Assembly (NCBI RefSeq): GCF_001270495.1
Contig: NZ_LGUR01000240.1
Span: forward strand, 1-64,000
Source of the DNA: Streptomyces viridochromogenes
GTDB taxonomy: Bacteria > Actinomycetota > Actinomycetes > Streptomycetales > Streptomycetaceae
DNA: 64,000 nt
Direction: 5' to 3'
Within the stretch, counting starts at the first letter, position 1. Each line of letters begins with the position of its first letter. Under the pieces are notes generated by a model that was given only the letters and a program-made list of their open reading frames with translations, made no database searches and was not told the DNA's origin. Of this stretch, positions 42,988-52,035 are shown piece by piece. The position numbers were made by a program, and so were the translations under genes.

Positions 42988-45390
42988 ATGGCGGGGAGCC
43001 GGCGGGTGAAGGAGCGAACTCGCCGCGCATCCCGGGGCACGGACGGCGCCGCGGCCGCGAACGTGACCGGTCAACGCCCACGCGTCACCCCGCCCCGCAG
43101 GGCTCAGGAGTCCGCCGAGAGGACCGGTGATTCGGCCGGACTGCGCGGACGTGCGGGCCGGCCTGATGGGTGGCGTGGGGTTCTGCTGCGGCGATGGCGC
43201 GCGGTCCTCCTGTGTGCCTGTGCGTTCACCGTGGCTTCGGCCTGTCTGGCGTACTCCGTCGACGATCACATGTCGACCGCGGGGTTCCTGTCTCCCACGG
43301 CGGAATCCGTGCGGGCGGACAGGGCGGCGGAGGCGCATTTCCGTCTCGGTGCGCCGGATCTCGTCCTGCTTGCCCGCGCACGGCAGCCGGTGGACCGGGC
43401 GGGACCGGCTGCCGCCGGACGGGAGCTGACCAGGCGTGTCGCCGCCGATCCCGCCGTCGTGCGGGTGCGCTCGTACTGGGCGGCCCCAGCGTCAGCGGGA
43501 GCGACGGCGCTGCGCTCGAAGGACGGGCGTACCGGCCTGCTGCTTGTACGGCTCAGGGGCGGGTCCGACGAGAAGCCACGGGCTGCTGAGCGGCTGATGG
43601 ACCATGAAGTGGGCCGGCACGGAGGTTTGGAGGTGTCGGCCACAGGAGAGGCTGCCGCGCGGGTTGAGATGGCCCGGCAGGTGGACCGGGACCGCGCACG
43701 CGGCGAACTGCTGGCGTTCCCGGTCGTCGCAGTGCTGCTCCTGGTGGTCTTTCGTTCGGTCATCGCCGCCCTGCTTCCAGTGGTCGTGGGAGCCGTGGCG
43801 GTGCTGGCCACTTTGGCGGCCATGCGAGTCCTGTCCGCGTTCACCGAGGTGTCCGTGTACGCGGTGACGGTGAACACCGGGCTGGGGTTCGCGCTGGCGG
43901 TGGACTACAGCCTGTTCATGGTGAGCCGATTCCGCGAAGAACGGGCCGGGGGCGCGGGCCGGGACGAGGCGCTGTGCACGACATGGGCGACGGCCGGGAA
44001 AGTGGTCGTCTTGTCTGCGGCGAGCGTTGGCCTGTCGTTGTCCGCCCTGCTCGCGTTTCCCCACCGCGTGCTGCAGTCCATCGCCTGGGGTGGGATCACG
44101 GTGGTGGTCTTGGCCGCGACGGCGGCGCTGACCGTGCTGCCCGCCCTGCTGTGCGCAGTGGAGCGACGACTGGAGTTCGGCGCTGTCTTCGCGTCGTACC
44201 GGCGTGGGCGAGGCATCCGCCGCGGGGAGGCCCGACGGGGCGGCGGCACCGGGAGCCCCCTGGCCGACCTGGGCGGGTGGGGCAGGGTCGCCCTCTGGGC
44301 CGCACACCGGCCCGTGCCGGTGGCCCTGGCCGTGTCCACCGGATTGGTGCTGCTGGCAGCGCCTTTTACACAGGTCCGGTTCGACCTGCAGGATGCGCGG
44401 GCGCTTCCTCCGGCCTCTGCGGTGGTACAGGCGCAGCACAGGCTGGAGGACGAGTTCGGCACCGTCGCCTGGTCCTCGGCGATGACGGTGGTGCTGCCCC
44501 GGTTCGCAGCGGACGAGCGTGCCGGGGAGCTTGACGGTTACGCCCGCCGTCTGTCCCGCGTGTCCGGGGTCCGTACCGTGCAGGCCGCGACGGGTAGGTA
44601 CGCGGCCGGGCAGCGAACCGACGCCCCCGTCCCAGCGCGGCATCCAACAGCGCCGGACGCCGCGTGGTTGTCCGTCACCGCGCAGGGCGAGCCTCTGGAC
44701 CCCGCACAGGCGGGACTTGCCGACCGGTTGCGAGCTGTCCCCCCACCCGCGCAGTCCACCGTCCTGCTCGGCGGGCCGGGAGCCCGCCTGAGCGACGTCC
44801 AGCAGCCCCTGCTCGAACGTCTCCCCTGGGCGCTGGGCATCGTCACGGCTGCCGGGCTGCTTGTCGTACTCCTGCTGACCCGCCGCCCGGTGCTGGCCGT
44901 CAAAGCACTGGTCATGAACGTGTTGAGCCTGAGCGCCTCCTTCGGAGCACTGGTGTTCGTCTTCCAGGAGGGCCACGGAGCGGGGCTGCTGGGGCAGTTC
45001 ACAGTGACCGGGACAACGGATATCACCGTGCCCGTCGTGCTCTTCTGCATCACGTTCGGACTGTCCATGGACTACGAACTGCTGCTGCTGTCGCGGATCC
45101 TCGAGGAGCACCGCCGCACCGGAAGCACGACGGTCGCGGTCGCACGCGGCCTGGACGCCTCCGCGCACTTGTTCACCTGGGCCGCTCTCATTTTCGCGGC
45201 CGTCCTTGCCACCACGGCCACCGCCGGTCTCGCCACCGTGAAGGTCGTGTGCGTCGGTGCGGCACTCGCCGTGCTCCTGGACGCGACCGTGGTGCGTGGC
45301 CTGCTGGTGCCGGCGGTGATGCGTCTGGCTGGGCGGGCCAACTGGTGGTGCCCGCGCATCCTGACGAGGGACCAGGAGCGCAACCAGTGA
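42988..45390 (+). CDS. MMPL family RND-type transporter
   Basis: An 800-residue membrane protein has the twofold architecture of MMPL/RND transporters: one N-terminal helix, a large external domain, five helices, then the same pattern again. Characteristic segments are LGFALAVDYSLFMVSRFREE and, in the second half, TFGLSMDYELLLLSRILEEH, the two conserved D-Y pairs of the proton relay. The first 65 residues are a polar, Arg-rich cytoplasmic extension. Such pumps export lipids, polyketides or siderophores. It follows a flavin monooxygenase gene closely. Its stop overlaps a GTG of a short downstream frame, which suggests a former or small coupled gene. Confidence 0.93.
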   Translation: MAGSRRVKERTRRASRGTDGAAAANVTGQRPRVTPPRRAQESAERTGDSAGLRGRAGRPDGWRGVLLRRWRAVLLCACAFTVASACLAYSVDDHMSTAGFLSPTAESVRADRAAEAHFRLGAPDLVLLARARQPVDRAGPAAAGRELTRRVAADPAVVRVRSYWAAPASAGATALRSKDGRTGLLLVRLRGGSDEKPRAAERLMDHEVGRHGGLEVSATGEAAARVEMARQVDRDRARGELLAFPVVAVLLLVVFRSVIAALLPVVVGAVAVLATLAAMRVLSAFTEVSVYAVTVNTGLGFALAVDYSLFMVSRFREERAGGAGRDEALCTTWATAGKVVVLSAASVGLSLSALLAFPHRVLQSIAWGGITVVVLAATAALTVLPALLCAVERRLEFGAVFASYRRGRGIRRGEARRGGGTGSPLADLGGWGRVALWAAHRPVPVALAVSTGLVLLAAPFTQVRFDLQDARALPPASAVVQAQHRLEDEFGTVAWSSAMTVVLPRFAADERAGELDGYARRLSRVSGVRTVQAATGRYAAGQRTDAPVPARHPTAPDAAWLSVTAQGEPLDPAQAGLADRLRAVPPPAQSTVLLGGPGARLSDVQQPLLERLPWALGIVTAAGLLVVLLLTRRPVLAVKALVMNVLSLSASFGALVFVFQEGHGAGLLGQFTVTGTTDITVPVVLFCITFGLSMDYELLLLSRILEEHRRTGSTTVAVARGLDASAHLFTWAALIFAAVLATTATAGLATVKVVCVGAALAVLLDATVVRGLLVPAVMRLAGRANWWCPRILTRDQERNQ

Positions 45391-45641
45391 CGAGCGGCAA
45401 GCCTGCCCGCCCGGCCGACATCGAGGACCTGGTCGTATCCAACCGAGCCGGCAAGGCGCCCGTCCTCGGCCATGCCTCCGCCTCACCGGAGGAACTCGCC
45501 GCGGTTCAGGCCAAGTCGGATGTTGCCGAGGCGACCGCACCCCCGGCGACAGCAGCCTGGAACCGCTCGCCGAGCGCACCGCCCGCTCCCACCAGGCCCT
45601 CCGGCCGCAGCGGAGCGGATGCGGCGGTCCGCGGGGGAGTG

Positions 45642-46698
45642 TCAGCGTGTGGGGTCGAGAAGGATCTTGCGGACGCCGTCGGAGCGGCCGGCGAACAGTT
45701 CGTACGCCGCGGGGCCGGCCTTCGGAGAGGGCGAAGTGGTGGGAGACCACGACCTCGGGCTTGATCCGGCCGGCGCGGGTGAGGGCGATCAGGGGAGGGA
45801 GTTCGTAGTGCACCGAGCACAGTCCGATGGCGAACTCCAGTTCCTTGATCTGCGCCAGTCCCATGTGGAAGGGGAACGCCTTGTTCTGGCTGACCCCGAT
45901 GACACTGACCCGGCCGGCCTGTCGGACGGCCTTGAGGGCGAGTTCGATGGTGGTGTCCGAGCCCACGGCCTCCACCACGGCGTCCGGCCCGCGTCCGCCG
46001 GTCATCTCCCGTATGGCCGCCCGCACGTCCTCGCCCTCGACCGGCTCGACACCCAGGGCGGCGGCGAAGGTGCGGCGCTCCGCGACCAGGTCCGCGCCCA
46101 GCACCCGCGCGGCGCCCATCGCGAAGGCGGACTGGGCGGCCATGAGGCCGACCGGGCCGAGGCCGATGACCAGGACGGTCTCGCCGGGCTGGATGCGGGC
46201 GCGGCGGCAGCCGTACCAGGCCGTGGGGGCGTTGTCCGTCAGCACGATGGCGGCCTCGTCGGAGATGCCCTCGGGCAGGCGCACCAGATTGACGTCGGCG
46301 TGGGGCACCGCCAGGGCCTGGGCCTGGCTGCCCGGGAGCTGGGGGCTCACTCCGTAGCAGAGCTCCGTGCTGGACTTGGCGCGCTCGCACCGGGCGGTGA
46401 ACCCGGACGCGCACGACCGGCACTGCGCACAGCCGACGGAGGCGGGCACCAGAACACGGTCGCCGGGTTTGAAGCGGGTGACCTGGCCGCCGGTTTCGAC
46501 GACCACGCCGACGCATTCGTGTCCCGGTGTGTAGCCGAGTTCCGGGCTGAACGGGTTGCCGCCGTAGATGTGCAGGTCGCTGCCGCAGATGCCGGCCGCG
46601 GTCACCCGCACCACCGCGTCGGTGGGGCTGGTGACGGCCGGGTCGGGGACCTCCCCGTAGCGGATGTCGTGACGGCCGTGGTAGGTCAGTGCCTTCAT
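45642..46698 (-). pseudogene. Zinc-binding alcohol dehydrogenase, frameshifted near the C-terminus
   Basis: The frame from the ATG at 46698 encodes a medium-chain zinc dehydrogenase of the TdhA/AdhB-like group. It carries GICGSDLHIYGGN (catalytic zinc), GHECVGVVVETGG, structural-zinc cysteines in VGCAQCRSCASGFTARCE, and the cofactor fold VLVIGLGPVGLMAA. At about 45715-45722 one extra C follows SEG. The expected ending (P-AAYELFAGRSDGVRKILL-DPTR) continues in the next frame to a TGA at 45642-45644. The lesion removes only the last 25 residues, so it could be a real recent mutation or a sequencing error. A very long antisense frame over the MMPL gene results from the missed stop. Confidence 0.85.
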
Positions 46699-46739
46699 CG
46701 GATCTCTTCCTCCCTTTGCCCCTCCTCCCTTCGGCCCGG

Positions 46740-47747
46740 TCAGTCCGCGATCTTCAGCACGAGCTTGCCGTGGTTGTCACCACGGAACAGCCGCATCAGG
46801 GTTTCGGGGAAGTCCGCGACCGAGCCGGACACCACGTGTTCCAGGGACTTCAGCCGGCCCTCCGCCCGCCACGTGGCCATCTGCGCGATGCCCTCCGCGT
46901 ACCGTTCGGCGTAGTCGAACACCACGATGCCCGTCATGGAAGCGCGGTTCACCAGAAGCGACAGGTAGTTGGCGGGGCCTTGCGGCTTGGTGCTGTTGTA
47001 CTGGGAGATCGCGCCGCAGACGACCACGCGGGCACCGCGCGCCAGGCGCAGCAGCACGGCGTCCAGAATGTCGCCGCCGACGTTGTCGAAGTACACGTCG
47101 ACGCCGTCGGGGGCGTGCTCGCGCAGCGCCTTGCGGACGTCCTCGGTCTGGTAGTCGATCGCGGCGTCGAACCCGAACTCGTCCACCACCAGCCGGCACT
47201 TGGCCTCGCCGCCGGCGATTCCGATGACCCGGCAGCCCAGGATCCTGGCGATCTGCCCGACGACGCTGCCGACGGCCCCGGCCGCTCCGGAGACCACGAC
47301 GGTCTGCCCGGGCTCGGGACGCCCGACCTCGATCAGGCCGAAGTAGGCCGTCAGGCCCGACATGCCGAGCGTGCCGAGATACGTCGGCAAGGGGGCCGCC
47401 GCCGGGTCGACCTTGGTCACGTCGCGCCCGTCCGACACGCAGTACTCCTGCACGCCGAACGAGCCCGACACATGGTCGCCGACCGCGAATCCCGAGTGCC
47501 GGGAGGCGATCACCCGTCCCACCGCGCCGGCCCGCATCACCTCGCCGAGCTCCACCGGGCGGATGTAGGACCGGCCCGCGTTCATCCAGCCGCGCATCGC
47601 CGGGTCGATCGACAGACAGAGCACCTGCACCAGGAATTCCCCGTCGCCCGGCTGCCCCGCCTGCTCCTCGACATGCTCCCAGTCGGTGGGCCGCGGCTCT
47701 CCCACGGGACGTGCGGCCAGGCGCACCTGGTGGTTGGTTCTGCTCAT
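46740..47747 (-). CDS. NADP-dependent oxidoreductase (MDR, curcumin/prostaglandin-reductase-like)
   Basis: A 335-residue zinc-free medium-chain reductase starts at the ATG at 47747 (GGAG box). It has LCLSIDPAMRGWM, the cofactor motif VVSGAAGAVGSVVGQIA and FDNVGGDILDAVLLRL, all hallmarks of the leukotriene B4 12-hydroxydehydrogenase/CurA-like group that reduces alkenal or alkenone double bonds. It ends 41 bp upstream of the start of the frameshifted zinc dehydrogenase gene and probably forms an operon with it. A palindromic TetR-type operator lies just upstream. A GlxA-type regulator is divergently encoded. Confidence 0.92.
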   Translation of the reverse strand: MSRTNHQVRLAARPVGEPRPTDWEHVEEQAGQPGDGEFLVQVLCLSIDPAMRGWMNAGRSYIRPVELGEVMRAGAVGRVIASRHSGFAVGDHVSGSFGVQEYCVSDGRDVTKVDPAAAPLPTYLGTLGMSGLTAYFGLIEVGRPEPGQTVVVSGAAGAVGSVVGQIARILGCRVIGIAGGEAKCRLVVDEFGFDAAIDYQTEDVRKALREHAPDGVDVYFDNVGGDILDAVLLRLARGARVVVCGAISQYNSTKPQGPANYLSLLVNRASMTGIVVFDYAERYAEGIAQMATWRAEGRLKSLEHVVSGSVADFPETLMRLFRGDNHGKLVLKIAD

Positions 47748-47769
47748 CTCCGGCGGCTCCTTCGCGTGA

Positions 47770-47789
47770 CATACCAGCTGGTCGGTATG
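47770..47789. promoter_or_regulatory. TetR-type operator CATACC-N8-GGTATG
   Basis: A 20-bp site with perfect 6-bp arms (CATACCAGCTGGTCGGTATG) lies 23 bp upstream of the MDR reductase start. Sites of the form ATACC...GGTAT are classic for TetR-family repressors of such oxidoreductases. No TetR gene is adjacent; the nearby divergent gene is an AraC-type regulator. Confidence 0.65.
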
Positions 47790-47938
47790 GTGAGTGAGCG
47801 TACGGGTGGTGTGTCGTTCAGGACAAGGGGGAGCTCGGTCCGGGGTACGGCCCACGGCGCGGCTCAGCCCAGGCCGGCGAGGCCGGCGGCCGCGGTGCGG
47901 ATGATCGCGGCGGCCCCGCCCCCTCGTACCCTGTTCCC

Positions 47939-48895
47939 GTGCCGCCCACCCGACTGCACCGTGTCGCCGTCCTGGTCCTCGAAGGTGCCAAACCGCTCGA
48001 TGTCGGCATCCCGGCACAGGTGTTCACGACGCGCGCGAGCATGCCGTACGAGGTACGGGTGTGCGGCGCGGCGCCCGGGCCGGTGACCGGCGGGGACGGT
48101 CTGGCGTACCACGTCGCCGACGGCCTCGACGCGCTCGTCTGGGCCGACATCGTCTTCGTACCCGGCTACCGGTTCCCGGACCGCGAGGACCCACCGCGTG
48201 CCGTCGTCGACGCGCTGATCGCCGCCCACGACCGGGGCGCACGTCTCGCCGCCATCTCGACGGGCGCCTTCGCGCTCGCCGCCACGGGCCTCCTCGACGG
48301 CAAGCGCGCCACCACGCACTGGCACTACACGCGGGCGCTCGCCGAGAGGCACCCCCTCGTCCGGGTCGACGAGAACGTCCTGTTCGTCGACGAGGGCAGC
48401 GTGCTGACGTCGGCCGGCGCCGCCTCGGGCATCGACCTGTGTCTGCACATCCTGCGCGGTGACCTCGGCGTGGCCGCCTCCAACCACGCGGCCCGGCGCC
48501 TGGTCGCGGCCCCCTACCGCAGCGGTGGCCAGGCGCAGTACGTACCACGCAGCGTGCCCGAGCCGCTCGGCGAACGGTTCGCCGCCACCCGGGAGTGGGC
48601 CCTGCACCGGCTCGACGAGCCGCTCAGCCTGGAAGCCCTTGCCCAGCACGCGGCAGTCTCGCCACGCACCTTCTCGCGGCGCTTCGCCGAGGACACCGGA
48701 TACACGCCGATGCAGTGGGTCATGCGTGCCCGGATCGACCTGGCCCGCGAGTTGCTCGAACGGTCGCAGCGGAGCGTCGAGCAGATCGCGGGCGACGTGG
48801 GCCTGGGCACCGGCGCGAATCTGCGCATGCACTTCCAGCGCATCCTCGGCACCACCCCGAGCGAGTACCGCCGCACCTTCACCCGCGGCGAGTAG
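47939..48895 (+). CDS. GlxA family transcriptional regulator (DJ-1/PfpI plus AraC HTH)
   Basis: The GTG at 47939 gives 318 residues. The N-terminal half is a DJ-1/PfpI-like domain (RVAVLVLEGAKPLDVGIPAQ) in which the usual reactive-cysteine site reads ISTGAFALAATGLLDG, that is, a serine takes the cysteine position. The C-terminal half is an AraC-type double HTH (SLEALAQHAAVSPRTFSRRF then RSVEQIAGDVGLGTGANLRM). Such regulators sense metabolites without enzymatic activity. It is divergent from the MDR reductase and 127 bp upstream of gap, so either could be a target. There is no obvious ribosome-binding site. Confidence 0.9.
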   Translation: MPPTRLHRVAVLVLEGAKPLDVGIPAQVFTTRASMPYEVRVCGAAPGPVTGGDGLAYHVADGLDALVWADIVFVPGYRFPDREDPPRAVVDALIAAHDRGARLAAISTGAFALAATGLLDGKRATTHWHYTRALAERHPLVRVDENVLFVDEGSVLTSAGAASGIDLCLHILRGDLGVAASNHAARRLVAAPYRSGGQAQYVPRSVPEPLGERFAATREWALHRLDEPLSLEALAQHAAVSPRTFSRRFAEDTGYTPMQWVMRARIDLARELLERSQRSVEQIAGDVGLGTGANLRMHFQRILGTTPSEYRRTFTRGE

Positions 48896-49022
48896 CCGGC
48901 CGTCCGAGCCGTGGCGCGATCCTTGCGAACCATGGCGCTCTCGCCACGGCCAGGCCCGGATCCCGCACGGGAGGCTGGTGGTGACGAACCGTAGGGACAC
49001 CAAGACACACCAAGAGGCATTC

Positions 49023-50021
49023 ATGACTCGCATCGCCATCAACGGATTCGGCCGCATCGGGCGCAACGTGCTGCGCGTCCTGCTCGAACGTGACAGCGAC
49101 CTCGAGATCGTCGCCGTCAACGACCTCACCGAGCCCACCGCCCTCGCCCGGCTCCTCGCCTTCGACTCCACGGCCGGCCGGCTCGGCCGTCCGGTGACGG
49201 TGGACGGCGACGCCCTCGTCGTCGACGGCCGCCGTATCACGGTGCTCGCCGAGCGTGAGCCGGCGCGGCTGCCGTGGGCCGAACTCGGCGTCGACGTCGT
49301 ACTGGAGTCGACCGGCCGCTTCACCTCCGCCAAGGCCGCCCGCGCGCACCTCGACGCGGGTGCCAGGAAGGTCCTGGTCAGCGCGCCGTCCGACGGCGCG
49401 GACGTCACGCTTGCCTACGGGGTCAACACCGACGCCTACGACCCGGCCCTGCACACGATCGTCTCGAACGCCTCCTGCACGACCAACGCGCTCGCACCGC
49501 TGGCCGCCGTCCTCGACGAACTCGCCGGTATCGAGCACGGATTCATGACCACGGTGCACGCCTACACACAGGAGCAGAACCTCCAGGACGGCCCGCACCG
49601 CGACGCCCGCCGGGCCCGTGCCGCCGGGGTCAACATCGTGCCGACCACGACGGGTGCCGCCAAGGCGATCGGCCTCGTGCTGCCGGGCCTCGACGGCAAG
49701 CTGTCGGGCGACTCCATCCGCGTACCGGTTCCGGTGGGCTCGATCGTGGAGCTCAACACCACCGTCGCGCGGGACGTCACCCGCGAGGACGTACTGACGG
49801 CCTACCGCACCGCGGCGGAGGGTCCGCTGGCCGGCGTCCTCGAGTACTCCGACGACCCCCTGGTCTCGTCCGACATCACTGGCAACCCCGCCTCGTCGAT
49901 CTTCGACTCGGCCCTCACCCGGGTCGACGGCCGTCACATCAAGGTGGTCGCCTGGTACGACAACGAGTGGGGCTTCTCCCACCGTGTGATCGACACGCTG
50001 GAACTGCTCGCGAACGGCTGA
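49023..50021 (+). CDS. gap: Type I glyceraldehyde-3-phosphate dehydrogenase
   Basis: From the ATG at 49023 (AAGAGG box) the protein has 332 residues, the normal length. It starts with INGFGRIGRNVLRVLL (NAD-binding fold), has the catalytic cysteine in SNASCTTNALAPL near residue 150, the histidine in TVHAYTQEQ and the ending WYDNEWGFSHRVIDTLELL. It interconverts glyceraldehyde-3-phosphate and 1,3-bisphosphoglycerate. Streptomycetes have several gap copies; this one lies alone, away from pgk and tpi, so it is likely an accessory paralogue. It may be controlled by the GlxA-type gene directly upstream on the same strand. Confidence 0.95.
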   Translation: MTRIAINGFGRIGRNVLRVLLERDSDLEIVAVNDLTEPTALARLLAFDSTAGRLGRPVTVDGDALVVDGRRITVLAEREPARLPWAELGVDVVLESTGRFTSAKAARAHLDAGARKVLVSAPSDGADVTLAYGVNTDAYDPALHTIVSNASCTTNALAPLAAVLDELAGIEHGFMTTVHAYTQEQNLQDGPHRDARRARAAGVNIVPTTTGAAKAIGLVLPGLDGKLSGDSIRVPVPVGSIVELNTTVARDVTREDVLTAYRTAAEGPLAGVLEYSDDPLVSSDITGNPASSIFDSALTRVDGRHIKVVAWYDNEWGFSHRVIDTLELLANG

Positions 50022-50074
50022 CCGGCGCCGGGCCCTCTCTCAACCGTCCTCGCCGCACGGCTTGGCCGACCTCG

Positions 50075-50091
50075 TGATCAACATGTGATCA
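50075..50091. promoter_or_regulatory. TGATCA-N5-TGATCA repeat upstream of the acyl-CoA synthetase gene
   Basis: Two copies of the palindrome TGATCA, separated by ACATG, form a 17-bp symmetric element 43 bp upstream of the start of the synthetase gene. It is a likely regulator binding site. The binding protein is unknown. Confidence 0.5.
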
Positions 50092-50133
50092 TGGGGTCGG
50101 CAGGCCACCACGACCCCGGTCAAGGAGAGCGCG

Positions 50134-52023
50134 ATGGGAATGTACGAGGACGTCTTCCGGGCCAGCCTCGAAGACCCGGAGAGCTTCTGGCTGCGGGCGG
50201 CGGAAGGCATCGACTGGGAGGTGGCCCCGTCCCGTGCCCTGGACTCCTCGGACGCACCCTTCCACCGCTGGTTCCCCGACGGCCGGCTCAACGTCTGCTT
50301 CAACGCCGTGGACCGGCATGTCGAAGCCGGCCGGGGCGAACAGCTCGCGCTCGTCTACGACTCCCCGGTGACCGGCACCCGGCGCGGCTACACCTACGCC
50401 CGGCTGAGGGACGAGGTGGCGGCCTTCGCCGGGGCGCTCGCCGGGCTCGGTGTGGGGCGCGGCGACCGGGTGGTCATCTACCTGCCGATGGTCCCCGAGG
50501 CCGCCATCGCGATGCTGGCCTGCGCACGCCTCGGCGCCGTCCACTCGGTCGTCTTCGGCGGGTTCGCCCCACCCGAACTCGCGCTCCGCATCGACGACGC
50601 CACCCCGAAGGTGATCGTCTCCGCCTCCTGCGGCATCGAGGGCAAGCGCGTCATCCCGTACAAGCCGCTGCTGGACCGTGCGATCGAACTCGCCGGGCAC
50701 AAGCCGCAGAAGCGGGTCATCCTGCAACGACCGCAGGAGCGGGCCGAGTTGGGGCCGGACGATCTCGACTGGGCCGACCTGGTCGCCGACGCGCCGTCGG
50801 CCGCCTGTGTGCCCGTGACCGCGACCGACCCCCTCTACATCCTCTACACGTCCGGAACGACCGGAAAACCCAAGGGAGTTGTCCGCGACTGCGGCGGCTG
50901 TGCCGTGGCTCTGCACTGGTCGATGGGCGCCGTGTACGACATCGGCCCGGGCGAGACGATGTTCACCGGGTCAGATGTCGGCTGGGTCGTCGGGCACTCG
51001 TACATCGTGTACGGGCCGCTGCTGGCCGGTGCCACGACCGTGCTGTACGAGGGCAAGCCGGTCGGCACCCCGGATGCCGGCCAGTTCTGGCGGGTCGCCG
51101 CCGAGCACGGCGTCAAGACCATGTTCACGGCGCCCACCGCCTTCCGCGCCATCAGGAAGGAGGACCCGAAGGGCGTCCTCACCGCGGACTACGACCTTTC
51201 CCGCTTGCGCTATCTCTTCCTCGCCGGTGAGCGTCTCGACCCCGAGACCTACCACTGGGCGAGCGCCCTCCTGGACATCCCGGTGATCGACCACTGGTGG
51301 CAGACGGAGACCGGCTGGCCGATCGTCGCCAACCCGGTCGGCATCGAGGCCGCCCCCGTCAAACCCGGCTCGCCCACCCTTCCGCTGCCGGGCTGGGACG
51401 TCCGCGTCCTCGACCCCTCGGGGCGGCCCGTGCCGACCGGCGTCGACGGCGCGATCGTCGTGAAGCTCCCGCTGCCGCCCGGTTCGCTGCCCACCCTCTG
51501 GAACGACGACGCCCGCTTCGTCGCCTCCTACCTCTCCGCCTACGACGGCTACTACCTCACCGGCGACAGCGGGCACATCGACGAGGACGGCTACGTGTAC
51601 GTCATGGGCCGTACCGACGACGTCATCAACGTCGCCGGGCACCGGCTGTCCACCGGCAGCATGGAAGAAGCCCTGGCCGCTCACCCCGATGTCGCCGAGT
51701 GCGCCGTGATCGGGGTCGCGGACGCCCTCAAGGGACAGGTCCCACGCGGCTTCGTCGTGCTGAAGGCGGGCACCGCCCGCGACCCGGGGGAGGTCGAGGC
51801 CGAACTGGTCCGGCTCGTGCGCGAGCGCATCGGCGCCGTCGCCTCCCTCAAGGAGGTCGCCGTCGTGGCCGCCCTGCCCAAGACGCGCTCGGGGAAGATC
51901 CTGCGCAAGACGATGCGCGCTATCGCCGACGGCCACGACGAACCCATCCCGTCCACGGTGGACGACCCGAGCGTCGTCGAGGCCCTGCGCCCGCTGCTCC
52001 GGCGCCCCGATCACACCGTCTGA
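50134..52023 (+). CDS. prpE: Propionyl-CoA/acetyl-CoA synthetase (ACS family)
   Basis: A 629-residue acyl-CoA synthetase starts at the ATG at 50134 after an AAGGAG box. It has the ACS N-terminal cap (FHRWFPDGRLNVCFNAVDRH), the AMP-binding signature YILYTSGTTGKPKGVVRD, and the acyl pocket region WWQTETGWPI whose tryptophan is shared with acetyl-CoA and propionyl-CoA synthetases. YYLTGDSGHIDEDGYVYVMG follows, and then the adenylation lysine in TRSGKILRKTM, a known acetylation site in this family. It activates acetate or propionate with ATP and CoA. Length and N-terminal DVFRASLEDPESFW resemble PrpE more than Acs. It is probably a monocistronic gene. Confidence 0.9.
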   Translation: MGMYEDVFRASLEDPESFWLRAAEGIDWEVAPSRALDSSDAPFHRWFPDGRLNVCFNAVDRHVEAGRGEQLALVYDSPVTGTRRGYTYARLRDEVAAFAGALAGLGVGRGDRVVIYLPMVPEAAIAMLACARLGAVHSVVFGGFAPPELALRIDDATPKVIVSASCGIEGKRVIPYKPLLDRAIELAGHKPQKRVILQRPQERAELGPDDLDWADLVADAPSAACVPVTATDPLYILYTSGTTGKPKGVVRDCGGCAVALHWSMGAVYDIGPGETMFTGSDVGWVVGHSYIVYGPLLAGATTVLYEGKPVGTPDAGQFWRVAAEHGVKTMFTAPTAFRAIRKEDPKGVLTADYDLSRLRYLFLAGERLDPETYHWASALLDIPVIDHWWQTETGWPIVANPVGIEAAPVKPGSPTLPLPGWDVRVLDPSGRPVPTGVDGAIVVKLPLPPGSLPTLWNDDARFVASYLSAYDGYYLTGDSGHIDEDGYVYVMGRTDDVINVAGHRLSTGSMEEALAAHPDVAECAVIGVADALKGQVPRGFVVLKAGTARDPGEVEAELVRLVRERIGAVASLKEVAVVAALPKTRSGKILRKTMRAIADGHDEPIPSTVDDPSVVEALRPLLRRPDHTV

Positions 52024-52035
52024 GAGACGGTTCTC

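Noticed and set aside
43492..46698. 1068-residue minus-strand frame
   Set aside because: The first 320 residues are a real zinc dehydrogenase, but the rest is antisense to the MMPL gene and results from a one-base frameshift that hides the normal stop.
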